Assembly: GCA_017304945.1 (NCBI GenBank)
Contig: JAFKLG010000076.1
Coordinates: 1-64,000, forward strand
Direction of reading: 5' to 3'
Length of the DNA stretch: 64,000 nucleotides
DNA from: Rhodospirillales bacterium
GTDB lineage: Bacteria > Pseudomonadota > Alphaproteobacteria > Acetobacterales > Acetobacteraceae
In this document: positions 35,394-44,218 of the stretch, in pieces
Position numbering within the stretch: position 1 is the first letter of the stretch
Layout of the letters: every line of letters starts with the position of its first letter
The notes under the pieces: generated by a model
Told to the model about the DNA's origin: nothing
The model's input: the letters and a program-made list of their open reading frames with translations, nothing else
Databases searched by the model: none
Position numbers and translations under genes: made by a program

Positions 35394-35408
35394 CTTGCAT
35401 CATGCAAG
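35394..35408. promoter_or_regulatory. candidate HxlR operator upstream of the efflux operon
   Basis: CTTGCAT-C-ATGCAAG, a perfect 15-bp palindrome with 7-bp arms, 52 bp before the GTG of the HxlR gene. Position and symmetry suit autoregulation by that dimeric repressor; binding is inferred. Confidence 0.55.
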
Positions 35409-35459
35409 GGACGGCACATATGAGTGCCTATCGTCATGGTAGTCACTTGGAGGCGGGCC

Positions 35460-35981
35460 GTGCAGCGCAAGAGCTTCGGCGAGATGAAGTGCCCGATCGC
35501 CCGCAGCCTGGAGCGTGTGGGCGAGTGGTGGAGCATCCTGATCCTCCGCGACGCCTTCCAGGGGCTGACGCAGTTCGACCAGTTCCAGAAGAGCCTCGGG
35601 ATCGCGCCCAACATGCTGTCCCGCCGGCTGAGCGGCCTGGTGGAAGCCGGGCTGCTGGAGCGCCGCCGCTACAGTGAACGCCCGCCCCGCGACGAATACG
35701 TGCTCACCGATCGCGGGCGCGATTTCCGCCCGGTGCTGTGGTCGCTGCTCGCCTGGGGCAACCGGCATTTCGCGCCCGAGGGGCCGAGTGTCGAACTGGT
35801 CGACGCCGAAACTGGCGCGACCGCCGATCCGGTGCTGGTCGACCGGCGGAGCGGCAAACAGATGACGCCGGGCGCCTTCCACACCGTCGCCGGTCCGGCC
35901 GCCGACGCCCAGGTCCGCGCCCGCCATCGTCCGCGGCCGAACCCCGCCGCGCACGCGACCGGCCAGGAGGATCGGCCATGA
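35460..35981 (+). CDS. HxlR-family transcriptional regulator
   Basis: A winged-helix regulator of the HxlR/MarR-like group. The conserved start is RKSFGEMKCPIARSLERVG with the redox-capable-type Cys near residue 10, then WWSILILRDAFQG, the recognition region APNMLSRRLSGLVEAGLLER and a wing YSERPPRDEYVLTDRG. The tail beyond residue 130 is longer than usual and disordered. GTG 35460 follows TTGGAGGC and places the core at codon 3. It overlaps the HlyD-family gene by four bases, so it very likely controls the efflux pump. Confidence 0.9.
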   Translation: MQRKSFGEMKCPIARSLERVGEWWSILILRDAFQGLTQFDQFQKSLGIAPNMLSRRLSGLVEAGLLERRRYSERPPRDEYVLTDRGRDFRPVLWSLLAWGNRHFAPEGPSVELVDAETGATADPVLVDRRSGKQMTPGAFHTVAGPAADAQVRARHRPRPNPAAHATGQEDRP

Positions 35982-37102
35982 ATGCCGAGGTGTCGACCGC
36001 GCCGGCCCCAACAGCTCCGCGCACCATCTCCGTGCCGGACGCGGCGCGGCCAGCGACGCGCCATCGTGGCCTGAAGCGGACCGCGCTGGCCGCGGTCGGC
36101 CTTGCCGCCCTGCTGGGCGCCGGCGCCTATGGCTACGATTGGTGGACCACCGGCCGCTTCGTCGAGACCACCGACGATGCCTATGTCGGCGGCGACGTCA
36201 CGCCGATCGCCCCGCATGTCGCGGGCTTCGTGCAGCAGGTGCTGGTCACCGACCACCAGCTCGTGCAGGCCGGCCAGCCGCTGATCCGGCTCGACCCGAA
36301 GGACTACCAGGCCGCCCTGCAGCACGCGCAGGCGGTGCTCGACGGCGCGAAGGCGCGGCTCGAGGGGTTGGATGCGCGGCGCACGCTGCAGCAGGCGCTG
36401 ATCACCGGGGCGGCCGCCGATCTCGCCGCGCGGCAGGCCCAGGCGGTGTTCGCGACCCAGGATGCGGATCGCTATCGCATGCTCGCCTCGACCTATGCCG
36501 GCACCCGGCAGGACGAGCAGAAGGCGCTTGCGGGCGATCGCTCCGCCAAGGCGGGGGTGGTTGCCGCGCAAGCCGCGCTGGAGGGCGCGAACCGTCAGCT
36601 CGCGGTGATCGACGCCGATGCCGTCGCCGCCCGCGCGGAGATCGCCCAGGCCAGCGCCGACCTGCGTTCGGCCGAGTTGAACCTCGGCTATACCGAATTG
36701 CGCGCACCCATCGCGGGTTATGTCGGCAATCGCTCCGCCCAGATCGGTGCCTATGTGGGCAGCGGGACGACGCTGCTCGCGGTGGTGCCGGCACGCGGCC
36801 TGTGGGTGGACGCGAACTTCAAGGAAGACCAGCTCGCGCGCATGCGCCCCGGTGATCCCGCCACGATCGTGGCCGACGTGCTGCCCGGCCGCACGTTCCA
36901 CGGCCGGGTGGAGAGCCTGTCCCCGGCGACGGGCGCGGTGTTCAGCATCATCCCGCCGCAGAACGCCACCGGGAACTTCACCAAGATCGTGCAGCGTGTG
37001 CCCGTCCGCATCGCGCTCGACGGCGACGGCCAGGAACTCGGCCTGCTGCGCGCCGGCCTCTCCACCACGGTCAGCGTCGACACGAAGCACAAGGTGCCAT
37101 GA
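35978..37102 (+). CDS. HlyD/EmrA-family periplasmic adaptor of a multidrug efflux pump
   Basis: Membrane-fusion protein of the EmrA type that links an inner-membrane DHA2 pump to an outer-membrane channel. One N-terminal membrane anchor (about 30-52, ALAAVGLAALLGAGAYGY), then TTDDAYVGGDVTPIAPHVAG of the biotinyl-lipoyl half-motif, a long alpha-hairpin (about 110-230), the second half-motif LNLGYTELRAPIAGYVGNRS and a beta-barrel. 374 residues from ATG 35978, overlapping the regulator stop. It overlaps the pump gene by four bases. Confidence 0.93.
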   Translation: MNAEVSTAPAPTAPRTISVPDAARPATRHRGLKRTALAAVGLAALLGAGAYGYDWWTTGRFVETTDDAYVGGDVTPIAPHVAGFVQQVLVTDHQLVQAGQPLIRLDPKDYQAALQHAQAVLDGAKARLEGLDARRTLQQALITGAAADLAARQAQAVFATQDADRYRMLASTYAGTRQDEQKALAGDRSAKAGVVAAQAALEGANRQLAVIDADAVAARAEIAQASADLRSAELNLGYTELRAPIAGYVGNRSAQIGAYVGSGTTLLAVVPARGLWVDANFKEDQLARMRPGDPATIVADVLPGRTFHGRVESLSPATGAVFSIIPPQNATGNFTKIVQRVPVRIALDGDGQELGLLRAGLSTTVSVDTKHKVP

Positions 37103-38643
37103 GCGCCATTCGCGGCGTGCTGCCGTTCGCGGTGATGTGCGTCGGCATGTTCATCGCGCTGCTCGACATCCAGATCGTCGCCTCCTCGCTCGCCGATATA
37201 GGCGGCGGGTTGTCGGCGGCGCAGGACGACATCGCCTGGGTGCAAACCGCGTATCTGATCGCGGAGATCGTCATGATCCCGCTGTCGGGCTGGCTGACGC
37301 GGGTGTTCTCGACGCGCTGGCTGTTCGTGGTCTCGGCGGCAGGCTTCACGATCGCCAGCATGCTGTGCGGGCTCGCCTGGAACATCGAGAGCATGATCCT
37401 GTTCCGCGGCCTGCAGGGCATGCTGGGCGCGTCGATGATCCCGACCGTGTTCACCTCATCCTTCCACTATTTCGAAGGTTCGCGCCGCGTCTACGCCGCC
37501 GCCGTGGTCGGCACCATCGCCTCGATCGCACCCAGCCTGGGGCCGGTGATCGGCGGGTGGATCACCGACACCATGGGCTGGCGCTGGCTGTTCTACGTGA
37601 ACCTGGTCCCCGGCGTGGCGGTGGTGGCGGGAGTGGCGGCGCTGGTGCGGATCGACACGCCGGACCTGCGGCTGCTGCGCGGCGCCGACTATCTGGGGAT
37701 CGGCCTGCTGGCCGTTGCGCTGAGCACGCTGGAATACGTGCTGGAGGAAGGCGCGCGCTGGAACTGGTTCAGCGACGAGACCATCCGCCGCTGCGCGCTG
37801 ATCGCCGCCGTCAGCGGGGCGGCCTTCGTGCTGCGCAGCCTGACCTTCGCCAACCCGGTGGTGGACCTGCGCGCGCTCGGCAATCGCAACTTCCTGCTGG
37901 GCTGCATCCTGTCCTTCGTCACCGGCGTCGGCATGTTCGCGACGATCTACCTGACCCCGCTCTTCCTCGGCTACGTGCGCGGCTTCTCGGCCTGGCAGAC
38001 CGGGCTCGCGGTGTTTTCGACCGGCGTCGCGTCGGTGGTGGGGGTGCCGTTCTACGTGGCCCTCGCGCGGCGCGTGGACCTGCGCTGGCTGATGGGGTTC
38101 GGGCTCGCGAGCTTCGGCCTGTCGATGTGGGCCTTCACCTTCATCACGCATGACTGGGGCGCCGACCAGTTGCTGCTGCCGCAGATCCTGCGCGGGTTCC
38201 CCCAGGTGTTCGCGGTGGCGCCGGCGGTGACGCTGGGGCTGGGCAGCCTGCCGCCGGAGCGGCTGAAATACGCGAGCGGGCTGTTCAACATGATGCGCAA
38301 CCTCGGCGGCGCCGTGGGGATCGCCATCTGCGGCGCCGTGCTGAACGACCAGACGAACTTCCACTTCGTCACCATCGCCGCGAACCTGACCCCGGCGAAC
38401 GACGCCATGCTGGGTCTCCTCTCGGGGCTGCAGGACCGCTTCACCCAGGCGATCGGATCCGCGCCCGCCGGCCATCTGGCGGCGGTGCAGCAGTTGCGCG
38501 CGCTGGCGTATCGGGAGGCGTCGACCATGGCCTATGCCGACGCGTTCCGCACCATCATGCTCGCCTTCGCGGTGACGACGCCGCTCGTGTTCCTGCTGCG
38601 GCGGGTCGCGCCGCCCAAGGCCCCGTCGGCCGACGCCCACTGA
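37099..38643 (+). CDS. DHA2-family MFS multidrug efflux transporter (EmrB/QacA type)
   Basis: Proton-driven drug exporter with 14 predicted membrane segments in 514 residues. Motif-like blocks include FIALLDIQIVASSLADIGG in helix 1, WVQTAYLIAEIVMIPLSGWL with an Arg after the second helix, the antiporter-type GPVIGGWITDTMGWRWLFYV and the C-terminal YADAFRTIMLAF. Third gene of the hxlR-emrA-emrB operon; coupled by an ATGA overlap. The substrate is unknown. No outer-membrane channel gene accompanies it. Confidence 0.94.
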   Translation: MSAIRGVLPFAVMCVGMFIALLDIQIVASSLADIGGGLSAAQDDIAWVQTAYLIAEIVMIPLSGWLTRVFSTRWLFVVSAAGFTIASMLCGLAWNIESMILFRGLQGMLGASMIPTVFTSSFHYFEGSRRVYAAAVVGTIASIAPSLGPVIGGWITDTMGWRWLFYVNLVPGVAVVAGVAALVRIDTPDLRLLRGADYLGIGLLAVALSTLEYVLEEGARWNWFSDETIRRCALIAAVSGAAFVLRSLTFANPVVDLRALGNRNFLLGCILSFVTGVGMFATIYLTPLFLGYVRGFSAWQTGLAVFSTGVASVVGVPFYVALARRVDLRWLMGFGLASFGLSMWAFTFITHDWGADQLLLPQILRGFPQVFAVAPAVTLGLGSLPPERLKYASGLFNMMRNLGGAVGIAICGAVLNDQTNFHFVTIAANLTPANDAMLGLLSGLQDRFTQAIGSAPAGHLAAVQQLRALAYREASTMAYADAFRTIMLAFAVTTPLVFLLRRVAPPKAPSADAH

Positions 38644-38680
38644 GCGGCAGCGGCCTCGCGCGCGGCGGACCCTGCCTGCG

Positions 38681-39700
38681 CTATGCCGCGGCGCGCACCC
38701 CGGTCGCGACGTGGCAGCGGGCGGCGTGTCCCGCTTCCACCGGCGCCAGCACCTGCGGCTGCTCGCAGCCGGCCTGGGCGAGCGGGCAGCGCGGGGCGAA
38801 GCGGCAGCCCGCCGGCATGGCGTCGAGCGGCGGCACCCGGCCGGGGATCGCGGCCAGCTCCTGCGCATCGCGGTCCATGCGCGGGATCGCGGCGAACAGC
38901 GCCCGCGTGTAGGGGTGCGCGGGGCGCGCGAAGACGGCGGCGACCGGCGCCTCCTCCACGATCTGGCCGGCATACATCACCGCCACCCGGTCGGCGATCT
39001 GCGCCACCACGCCCAGGTTGTGGGTGATGAACAGCATCGCCATGCCGTGCCGGTCCTTGAGGTCGCCCAGCAGCCCCAGCACCTGCGCCTGGATCGTCAC
39101 GTCGAGCGCCGTGGTCGGCTCGTCGGCCAGCAGCACCGCGGGCTCGCAGGCGAGCGCGATCGCGATCATCACCCGCTGGCGCATGCCGCCCGAGAACTGG
39201 TGCGGGTAGTCGTGCAGGCGTCGCGCGGCGGACGGGATCTTCACCTCGTCCAGCACCGCGAGCGCCCGCCGCTCCGCCTCGCGCCGCGCCAGGCCCTTGT
39301 GGATCATCAGCGATTCCGCGACCTGGGCGCCGATCGTCATGACCGGGTTCAGGCTGGTCATCGGCTCCTGGAAGATCATCGCGACCCGGTTGCCGCGGAT
39401 GCGCTCGAGCGTGGGCTCGTTCAGGCCGACCAGGTCCTGCCCCTCCAGCCGGATCTGGCCGCCGCCGATCCGGCCCGCCGGCTTCGGCACCAGCCCCATG
39501 ATGGACAGTGAGGTCATGGACTTGCCGCAGCCCGACTCGCCCACCAGGGCAAGGGTCTCCCCGCGTCCGAGATGGAACGAGACGCCGTCGACCGCCGGCC
39601 GCCAGGCGCCGCCGATGCGGAACTCGGTGCGCAGGTTCTCCACGCTCAGCACGGGCTGGGCGGAGGCGGCGGCAGCGGGCAGGGCAGGGGCGTCTTGCAT
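38681..39700 (-). CDS. oligopeptide/dipeptide ABC transporter ATP-binding protein (OppD/DppD type), orphan
   Basis: ATPase of a peptide/nickel-type importer. Walker A GESGCGKS (54-61), Q-loop [10 protein letters not shown], signature FSGGMRQRV, Walker B with [11 protein letters not shown], and the family C-terminal extension [16 protein letters not shown]. 339 residues from ATG 39700; earlier in-frame codons run into the divergent promoter. No cognate binding protein, permeases or OppF are adjacent, so it either serves a transporter encoded elsewhere or is a leftover. It is divergent from the D-lactate dehydrogenase gene by 77 bp. Confidence 0.9.
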   Translation of the reverse strand: MQDAPALPAAAASAQPVLSVENLRTEFRIGGAWRPAVDGVSFHLGRGETLALVGESGCGKSMTSLSIMGLVPKPAGRIGGGQIRLEGQDLVGLNEPTLERIRGNRVAMIFQEPMTSLNPVMTIGAQVAESLMIHKGLARREAERRALAVLDEVKIPSAARRLHDYPHQFSGGMRQRVMIAIALACEPAVLLADEPTTALDVTIQAQVLGLLGDLKDRHGMAMLFITHNLGVVAQIADRVAVMYAGQIVEEAPVAAVFARPAHPYTRALFAAIPRMDRDAQELAAIPGRVPPLDAMPAGCRFAPRCPLAQAGCEQPQVLAPVEAGHAARCHVATGVRAAA

Positions 39701-39748
39701 CTCGGGACCGGTACGGGGTGCTTGCCAGCGTGCCGGTGCCGTCGCATC

Positions 39749-39766
39749 TCTGCAACCGATTGCAGA
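39749..39766. promoter_or_regulatory. candidate operator in the oppD-like / D-lactate dehydrogenase divergent promoter
   Basis: TCTGCAA-N4-TTGCAGA is a perfect inverted repeat with 7-bp arms, 12 bp before the dehydrogenase ATG and about 50 bp from the ATPase start. Its position between two divergent starts suggests a repressor site. The regulator is unknown. Confidence 0.45.
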
Positions 39767-39777
39767 AGGCACGCCGC

Positions 39778-41160
39778 ATGTCCCGCCCCGTCGACAGCGT
39801 CATCGAAGCCGCGCGCGCCTTTCTGGGCGAGCGCATCACCACCAATGCGGCGCTGCGCGAGCATCATTCGCATGGGCAGGACACCCAGACCCCGGTGCTG
39901 CCCGACGCGGTCGCCTTCGTCGAGACGACCGAGGAGGCGTCCCAGCTCCTCCGCCTCTGTCACGAGGCGCATGTGCCGGTGGTGCCGTTCGGCGGCGGCA
40001 CCTCGCTCGAGGGGCATGTCACGCCGGTGCGCGGCGGCATCACCGTCGACGTCTCCCGCATGACCGCGATCATGCAGGTCAGCCAGGCGGACATGGACTG
40101 CCGCATCGAGGCGGGGGTCACGCGCGAGCAGCTCAACACGCATCTGCGGGATGTCGGCCTGTTCTTCCCGGTGGACCCGGGCACCTCCGCCTGCACGATC
40201 GGCGGCATGTGCGCGACCCGCGCCTCCGGCACCAATGCGGTCCGCTACGGCACCATCCGGGAAAACGTGATGGGCCTGACCGTGGTGCTGGCGGACGGAC
40301 GGGTGATCCGCACCGGCGGGCGGGTGCGCAAGTCCTCCACCGGCTACGACCTGACCCGGTTGTTCATCGGCTCCGAGGGCACGCTGGGGCTGATCACCGA
40401 GGTGCAGCTTCGCCTGCACGGCATCCCCGAGGCGATGTCGGCCGCGACCTGCCAGTTCCCCACCCTGCGCGACGCGGTGGAGACGGTGATCGCGATCCTG
40501 CAGGTCGGCATCCCGGTCGCGCGGATGGAGCTGCTGGACGAGGTGCAGATGGCCGCCTGCATCGCCTATTCGAAGCTGGAGGGGCTCACCGCCACGCCCA
40601 CCCTGTTCTTCGAGTTCCACGGCACCGAGGCCGCGGTGCAGGAGCAGGCGCAGCTCGCCGAGGCGATCGCCGTCGACAACGCCGCCCAGGGCTTCCGCTG
40701 GGCGACCGACGCGGCGGAGCGCGGCAAGCTGTGGCAGGCGCGGCATGACGCGTACTGGGCCTGCCTGGCGCTGAAGCCCGGCCACAAGGGGATCGCGACG
40801 GACGCGATCGTGCCGATTTCCCGCCTGGACGAAGCGATCCTGGGCGCCAAGCAGGATATCGAGGCATCCGGCCTGACCGCCCCCATCGTCGGCCATGTGG
40901 GCGACGGCAACTTCCACACCGTGATCCTGGTGCCGCCGGAGCCGGACGGGCTTGCCCGCGCCTGGGAGCTCGACAAGAAGATCGTCGCCCGCGCGCTGGC
41001 CCTGGGCGGCTCGTGCAGCGGGGAGCATGGCGTCGGCATCGGCAAGCGCGAGTTCCTGGAGCAGGAGCACGGGCCGGAGGCGCTGGCGGTGATGCGGTCG
41101 GTGAAGCAGGCGCTGGACCCGCGCGGGGTGCTGAACCCGGGGAAGATCTTCCTGAACTGA
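39778..41160 (+). CDS. FAD-linked oxidase, D-lactate dehydrogenase (cytochrome) type
   Basis: Flavoprotein that oxidises D-lactate or a related 2-hydroxy acid, passing electrons to the respiratory chain. PCMH-type FAD-binding domain with VVPFGGGTSLEGHV (about 65-78), PVDPGTSACTIGGMCATRAS and the RKSSTGYDLTRLFIGSEGTL block. C-terminal substrate domain with GHVGDGNFH and the conserved SGEHGVGIGK followed by DPRGVLNPGKI. 460 residues from ATG 39778. No Fe-S (GlcF-like) partner gene is adjacent, favouring the LDHD-like single-chain class. Confidence 0.9.
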   Translation: MSRPVDSVIEAARAFLGERITTNAALREHHSHGQDTQTPVLPDAVAFVETTEEASQLLRLCHEAHVPVVPFGGGTSLEGHVTPVRGGITVDVSRMTAIMQVSQADMDCRIEAGVTREQLNTHLRDVGLFFPVDPGTSACTIGGMCATRASGTNAVRYGTIRENVMGLTVVLADGRVIRTGGRVRKSSTGYDLTRLFIGSEGTLGLITEVQLRLHGIPEAMSAATCQFPTLRDAVETVIAILQVGIPVARMELLDEVQMAACIAYSKLEGLTATPTLFFEFHGTEAAVQEQAQLAEAIAVDNAAQGFRWATDAAERGKLWQARHDAYWACLALKPGHKGIATDAIVPISRLDEAILGAKQDIEASGLTAPIVGHVGDGNFHTVILVPPEPDGLARAWELDKKIVARALALGGSCSGEHGVGIGKREFLEQEHGPEALAVMRSVKQALDPRGVLNPGKIFLN

Positions 41161-41276
41161 GGCCGCATCCGCGGAATCGGATTGCAGCTCCGCGCCGGCC
41201 GGGGCGGCGGACTGCGCTTCACTCTTGACCGGCAGGGGGTGGATGCGCATGTTCCCCGCCCTGCGAGGACAAGGCC

Positions 41277-41444
41277 ATGGCAAAGACCAACACCGTTCAG
41301 ATCAAGCTCGTCTCGAGCGCCGACACCGGGTACTTCTACGTCACGAAGAAGAACGCCCGCACCACGACCGGCAAGCTCGAGCTCAAGAAGTACGACCCCG
41401 TCGCGCGCAAGCACGTCGTGTTCAAGGAATCCAAGATCAAGTGA
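41277..41444 (+). CDS. rpmG: 50S ribosomal protein L33
   Basis: A 55-residue basic ribosomal protein, [20 protein letters not shown] at the start and VVFKESKIK at the end. It lacks the two CxxC pairs of zinc-binding L33 paralogues, so it is the zinc-independent form. A clear ribosome-binding site (GCGAGGAC) precedes the ATG. It stands alone between the D-lactate dehydrogenase gene and the convergent modC. Confidence 0.96.
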   Translation: MAKTNTVQIKLVSSADTGYFYVTKKNARTTTGKLELKKYDPVARKHVVFKESKIK

Positions 41445-41449
41445 TCGCG

Positions 41450-41465
41450 CGGGGCTGAGGCCCCG
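41450..41465. terminator. hairpin between convergent rpmG and modC
   Basis: CGGGGC-TGAG-GCCCCG, a perfect 6-bp stem five bases after the rpmG stop and just before the modC stop. A bidirectional terminator is plausible although no T run follows. Confidence 0.45.
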
Positions 41466-41472
41466 GCTGGTC

Positions 41473-42552
41473 CTATCCGGCCAGCACCTCGATCGACGTC
41501 GACTTGATCAGCGCCAGCACCTCCGCGTTCGGCGCCAGCCCCAACCGGTCGACGGCGTCCGGGGTGACGCGCGACAGCAGCGCGCCGGAGGGCAGGCCGA
41601 TCTCCACCAGGACGGAGCGCCGCGCCCCTTCGGGCGTGATCCGCTGCACGCGCCCCGGCACCACGTTGTGCAGGCTGATCGCGTCGGGCGGCCGCGTGGC
41701 CAGGATGATCTCCCGCGCGGGGATCCGGATGCGGTGCCGCGTGCCCACCGGCCCATCCAGCAGCGGCACCCAGAACGAGGCGCCGCCGGCGACCAGCCGC
41801 GTCAGCTTGCGCCGCGAGTCCGTCTCGGCGATCTCGGCCAGCAGCACCGCGCCGGCATCGTCGCGCTGCGCGAACGGCAGGTCGGCGCGGGCGGCGACCT
41901 CGGAGACCGATCCGCTGCCCACCACGCGGCCCGCCTCCATCAGCACCACCCAGTCCGCGAGCTGGGCCACCTCGTCGGGCGCATGGGTGACGTACAGCAC
42001 CGGCAGCCTGAGGTCCGTCTTGAGCTGCGTCAGGTAGGGCATGATCTCGGCCTTGCGCGGCGCATCAAGGCTCGCGAGCGGCTCGTCCATCAGCAGCAGC
42101 CGCGGCTGCGCGAGCAGGGCGCGGCCGATCGCGACCCGCTGGCGCTCCCCGCCCGAGAGGGTGCGCGGCCGGCGCCCGAGCAGCGGGCGGATGCCGAGGA
42201 GGTCGACCACGGTGTCGAAGCGGATCGGGCCGGGCGGGGCGCGGCGCAGGCCGTAGCGCAGGTTGGTCTCCACCGACATGTGGGGGAACAGCCGCGCGTC
42301 CTGGAACACCAGCCCGACCCGCCGCCGTTCCGGTGGCAGCCAGACGCCCGCCTCCGTATCGACGAGCCGGGTGCCGTCCACCTCGATACGGGCCGCGTCG
42401 GTGCGCAGCAGGCCGGCCGTCGCGGCGATGACGCTGGACTTGCCCGCGCCGGACGGGCCGAACAGCACGGTCACGCCGGGCGCCGGCGCCGTGAAGTCGA
42501 TGGCCAGCGCCATCTCCGGGAAGCGGTGACGCAGCCGCACCGAGAGGCTCAC
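41473..42552 (-). CDS. modC: molybdenum ABC transporter ATP-binding protein
   Basis: ATPase of the molybdate importer. Walker A GPSGAGKSS near residue 33, Q-loop VFQDARLFPHM, signature LSGGERQRV, DEPLASLDAPRK, then a C-terminal Mop/TOBE domain (about 290-359, ISLHNVVPGRVQRI to VLALIKSTSIEVL) that senses or binds molybdate. 359 residues. The GTG at 42552 overlaps the modB stop (GTGA). Third gene of modABC. Confidence 0.95.
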   Translation of the reverse strand: MSLSVRLRHRFPEMALAIDFTAPAPGVTVLFGPSGAGKSSVIAATAGLLRTDAARIEVDGTRLVDTEAGVWLPPERRRVGLVFQDARLFPHMSVETNLRYGLRRAPPGPIRFDTVVDLLGIRPLLGRRPRTLSGGERQRVAIGRALLAQPRLLLMDEPLASLDAPRKAEIMPYLTQLKTDLRLPVLYVTHAPDEVAQLADWVVLMEAGRVVGSGSVSEVAARADLPFAQRDDAGAVLLAEIAETDSRRKLTRLVAGGASFWVPLLDGPVGTRHRIRIPAREIILATRPPDAISLHNVVPGRVQRITPEGARRSVLVEIGLPSGALLSRVTPDAVDRLGLAPNAEVLALIKSTSIEVLAG

Positions 42553-43235
42553 CGCCCGAGGCTCCGGTTGAGACGGCGGCCGAGCACTTCCGACAGCAGC
42601 AGGCCGATGACCGCGAGGGTGAGCGAGACGAGCGAGAGCTGCGCCGCCTTGGCCTCGCCCCCCGGCACCTGCAGCGCGGCGTAGATCGCGAGCGGCAGGG
42701 TCTGCGTCTCGCCGGGGATGTTCGCGGCGAAGGTGATCACCGCGCCGAACTCGCCAAGGCAGGTGGCATAGCCGACCACGGCGCCGACCAGGATGCCGGG
42801 TGAGGCGAGGGGGAGGGTGACGGAGAACAGCCGGTCGAACCGCCCGGCGCCCAGGCTGCGCGCCGCCTGCTCGAGCCCGGGATCCAGCCCCTCCAGCGAC
42901 AGGCGGATCGCTCGCACCATCACCGGGAACGTCATCACCGCGCAGGCGAGGCTGGCGCCGGCGGTGGTGAACACCAGCCGGATGCCGAACCAGTCGAACA
43001 GCAGGGCGCCGACCGGCCCGCGCACGCCGAACAGGATCAGCAGCAGCCAGCCGGTCACCACCGGCGGCAGCACCAGGGGCAGGTGGACCAGGGCGTTGAG
43101 CAGGGCGCGGCCGGGGAAGCGGGTGCGGGCCAGCAGCCAGGCGGTGGCAATGGCGAGCGGCAGGCCGAAGCCCACCGCGCGGGCCGCGACCTCCAGCGTC
43201 AGCCGGACGGCCTCCCATTCCTCCGCCGAGAGCAA
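42549..43235 (-). CDS. modB: molybdate ABC transporter permease
   Basis: Inner-membrane channel of the molybdate importer with about five to six helices. The coupling loop GxxxA is seen in EQAARSLGAGRFDRLFSV, and the SPGILVGAVVGYATCLGEFG stretch is typical. 228 residues if translation starts at TTG 43235, four bases after the modA stop. This start is chosen because upstream in-frame codons lie inside modA; the ribosome-binding site is weak, so coupling to modA is likely. Confidence 0.93.
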   Translation of the reverse strand: MLSAEEWEAVRLTLEVAARAVGFGLPLAIATAWLLARTRFPGRALLNALVHLPLVLPPVVTGWLLLILFGVRGPVGALLFDWFGIRLVFTTAGASLACAVMTFPVMVRAIRLSLEGLDPGLEQAARSLGAGRFDRLFSVTLPLASPGILVGAVVGYATCLGEFGAVITFAANIPGETQTLPLAIYAALQVPGGEAKAAQLSLVSLTLAVIGLLLSEVLGRRLNRSLGR

Positions 43236-43239
43236 GGAG

Positions 43240-43989
43240 CTATTCGACCTTGAAGCCGCGCTTGACGAAGATCGCGCGGGCCTCCGGTCCGGCAAGGAAG
43301 GCGAGCAGGGCGCGCGCCTCCGGCCCGTCGCCCGTCTTGGTCGCGGCGAATGGGTAGGTGATCGGGTCGTGGCTGGTGGCGGAGAAGGTTCCGGCCACCA
43401 TCACGCCCGTCGAGACGGCGGCGTCGGTGCCGTAGACGATCCCGGCGGGCGCCTCGCCTCGTTCCACCAGCAGCAGGGCCGCCCGCACGTCCTCGGCGCG
43501 TGCGAGCCGCGGGGCGAGCGTGTCCCAGGCGCCCAGCTTCTTCAGCGCCTGTTCGGCGTAGATGCCGACCGGAACATGGGCGGGGTCGCCGGTCGCGAGG
43601 CGTCCGTCGCGCCCGAGCAGGGCGGCGAAGTCGAAGCCGGGGCCGATCGTGACGTGGCGTGGGGTATTGGCCGGCACGATCAGGACCAGGTCGTTGCCCA
43701 GCAGGCTGCGGCGCGTGTCGGCCGCGATCAGCTTGCGCTGGACGAGGTAGTCCATCCACTTCTCGTCGGCGGAGGCGAACACGGCCGCGGGCGCACCCTG
43801 TTCGATCTGCCGCGCGAGCGTGGAGCTGGCGCCGAAGGAGAGCCGCAGCGCCGGATGGCCGTCCTTGACCCACGCCGCCGCAACCTCCTTCAGCGAATCG
43901 GTCAGGCTAGCGGCGGCGAACACCGTGAGGTCTTGCGCGCGCGCCTGCCAGGACACGAGCAGCAGGCAGAGGACGACGAGGAAGCGCAT
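43240..43989 (-). CDS. modA: molybdate ABC transporter periplasmic binding protein
   Basis: Periplasmic molybdate or tungstate receptor. Signal peptide MRFLVVLCLLLVSWQARAQ, then the ModA signature LTVFAAASLTDSLKEVA and LSFGASSTLARQIEQGAPA. The ligand loop VPANTP and GIVYGTDAAVS are typical. 249 residues. First gene of modABC, 35 bp downstream of a ModE-like palindrome. Confidence 0.95.
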   Translation of the reverse strand: MRFLVVLCLLLVSWQARAQDLTVFAAASLTDSLKEVAAAWVKDGHPALRLSFGASSTLARQIEQGAPAAVFASADEKWMDYLVQRKLIAADTRRSLLGNDLVLIVPANTPRHVTIGPGFDFAALLGRDGRLATGDPAHVPVGIYAEQALKKLGAWDTLAPRLARAEDVRAALLLVERGEAPAGIVYGTDAAVSTGVMVAGTFSATSHDPITYPFAATKTGDGPEARALLAFLAGPEARAIFVKRGFKVE

Positions 43990-44024
43990 GGGGCGAGGAG
44001 CCTCGGAGCGGGTGATGGCGGTGA

Positions 44025-44048
44025 CGGTATATCCGAACCGATATAGCG
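44025..44048. promoter_or_regulatory. ModE-type operator upstream of modA
   Basis: A 24-bp imperfect palindrome with CGGTATATC at 44025-44033 and GATATAGCG at 44040-44048. Half-sites TATAT (44028-44032) and ATATA (44041-44045) have the spacing of ModE boxes, where molybdate-bound ModE represses mod operons. No modE gene is in the window. Confidence 0.65.
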
Positions 44049-44218
44049 ACAAGAGCGGCTCCGTGCGCGGTCCGGTGGGCCCCTTCGAAACGCGGAAGGA
44101 AATTGACAAAGAGCAATTGCGGCGGCGCACAAACCCCATTGCGCGCTGCAGCGGCTTGGGCCAGCCTCCCCGAGATGACGGGGGTGTAACCCCGGCGCAA
44201 TCCATCTGGGGGCTCATC

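Noticed and set aside
35424..35459. ATG 35424 as the start of the HxlR regulator
   Set aside because: It adds 12 codons without family similarity and has no ribosome-binding site, while GTG 35460 follows GGAGG and begins at the conserved core.
44100..44218. Sigma-54 promoter before aapJ
   Set aside because: GG and GC dinucleotides are present, but none has the fixed -24/-12 spacing. A TTGACA at 44103-44108 has no acceptable -10 partner at 17 bp.
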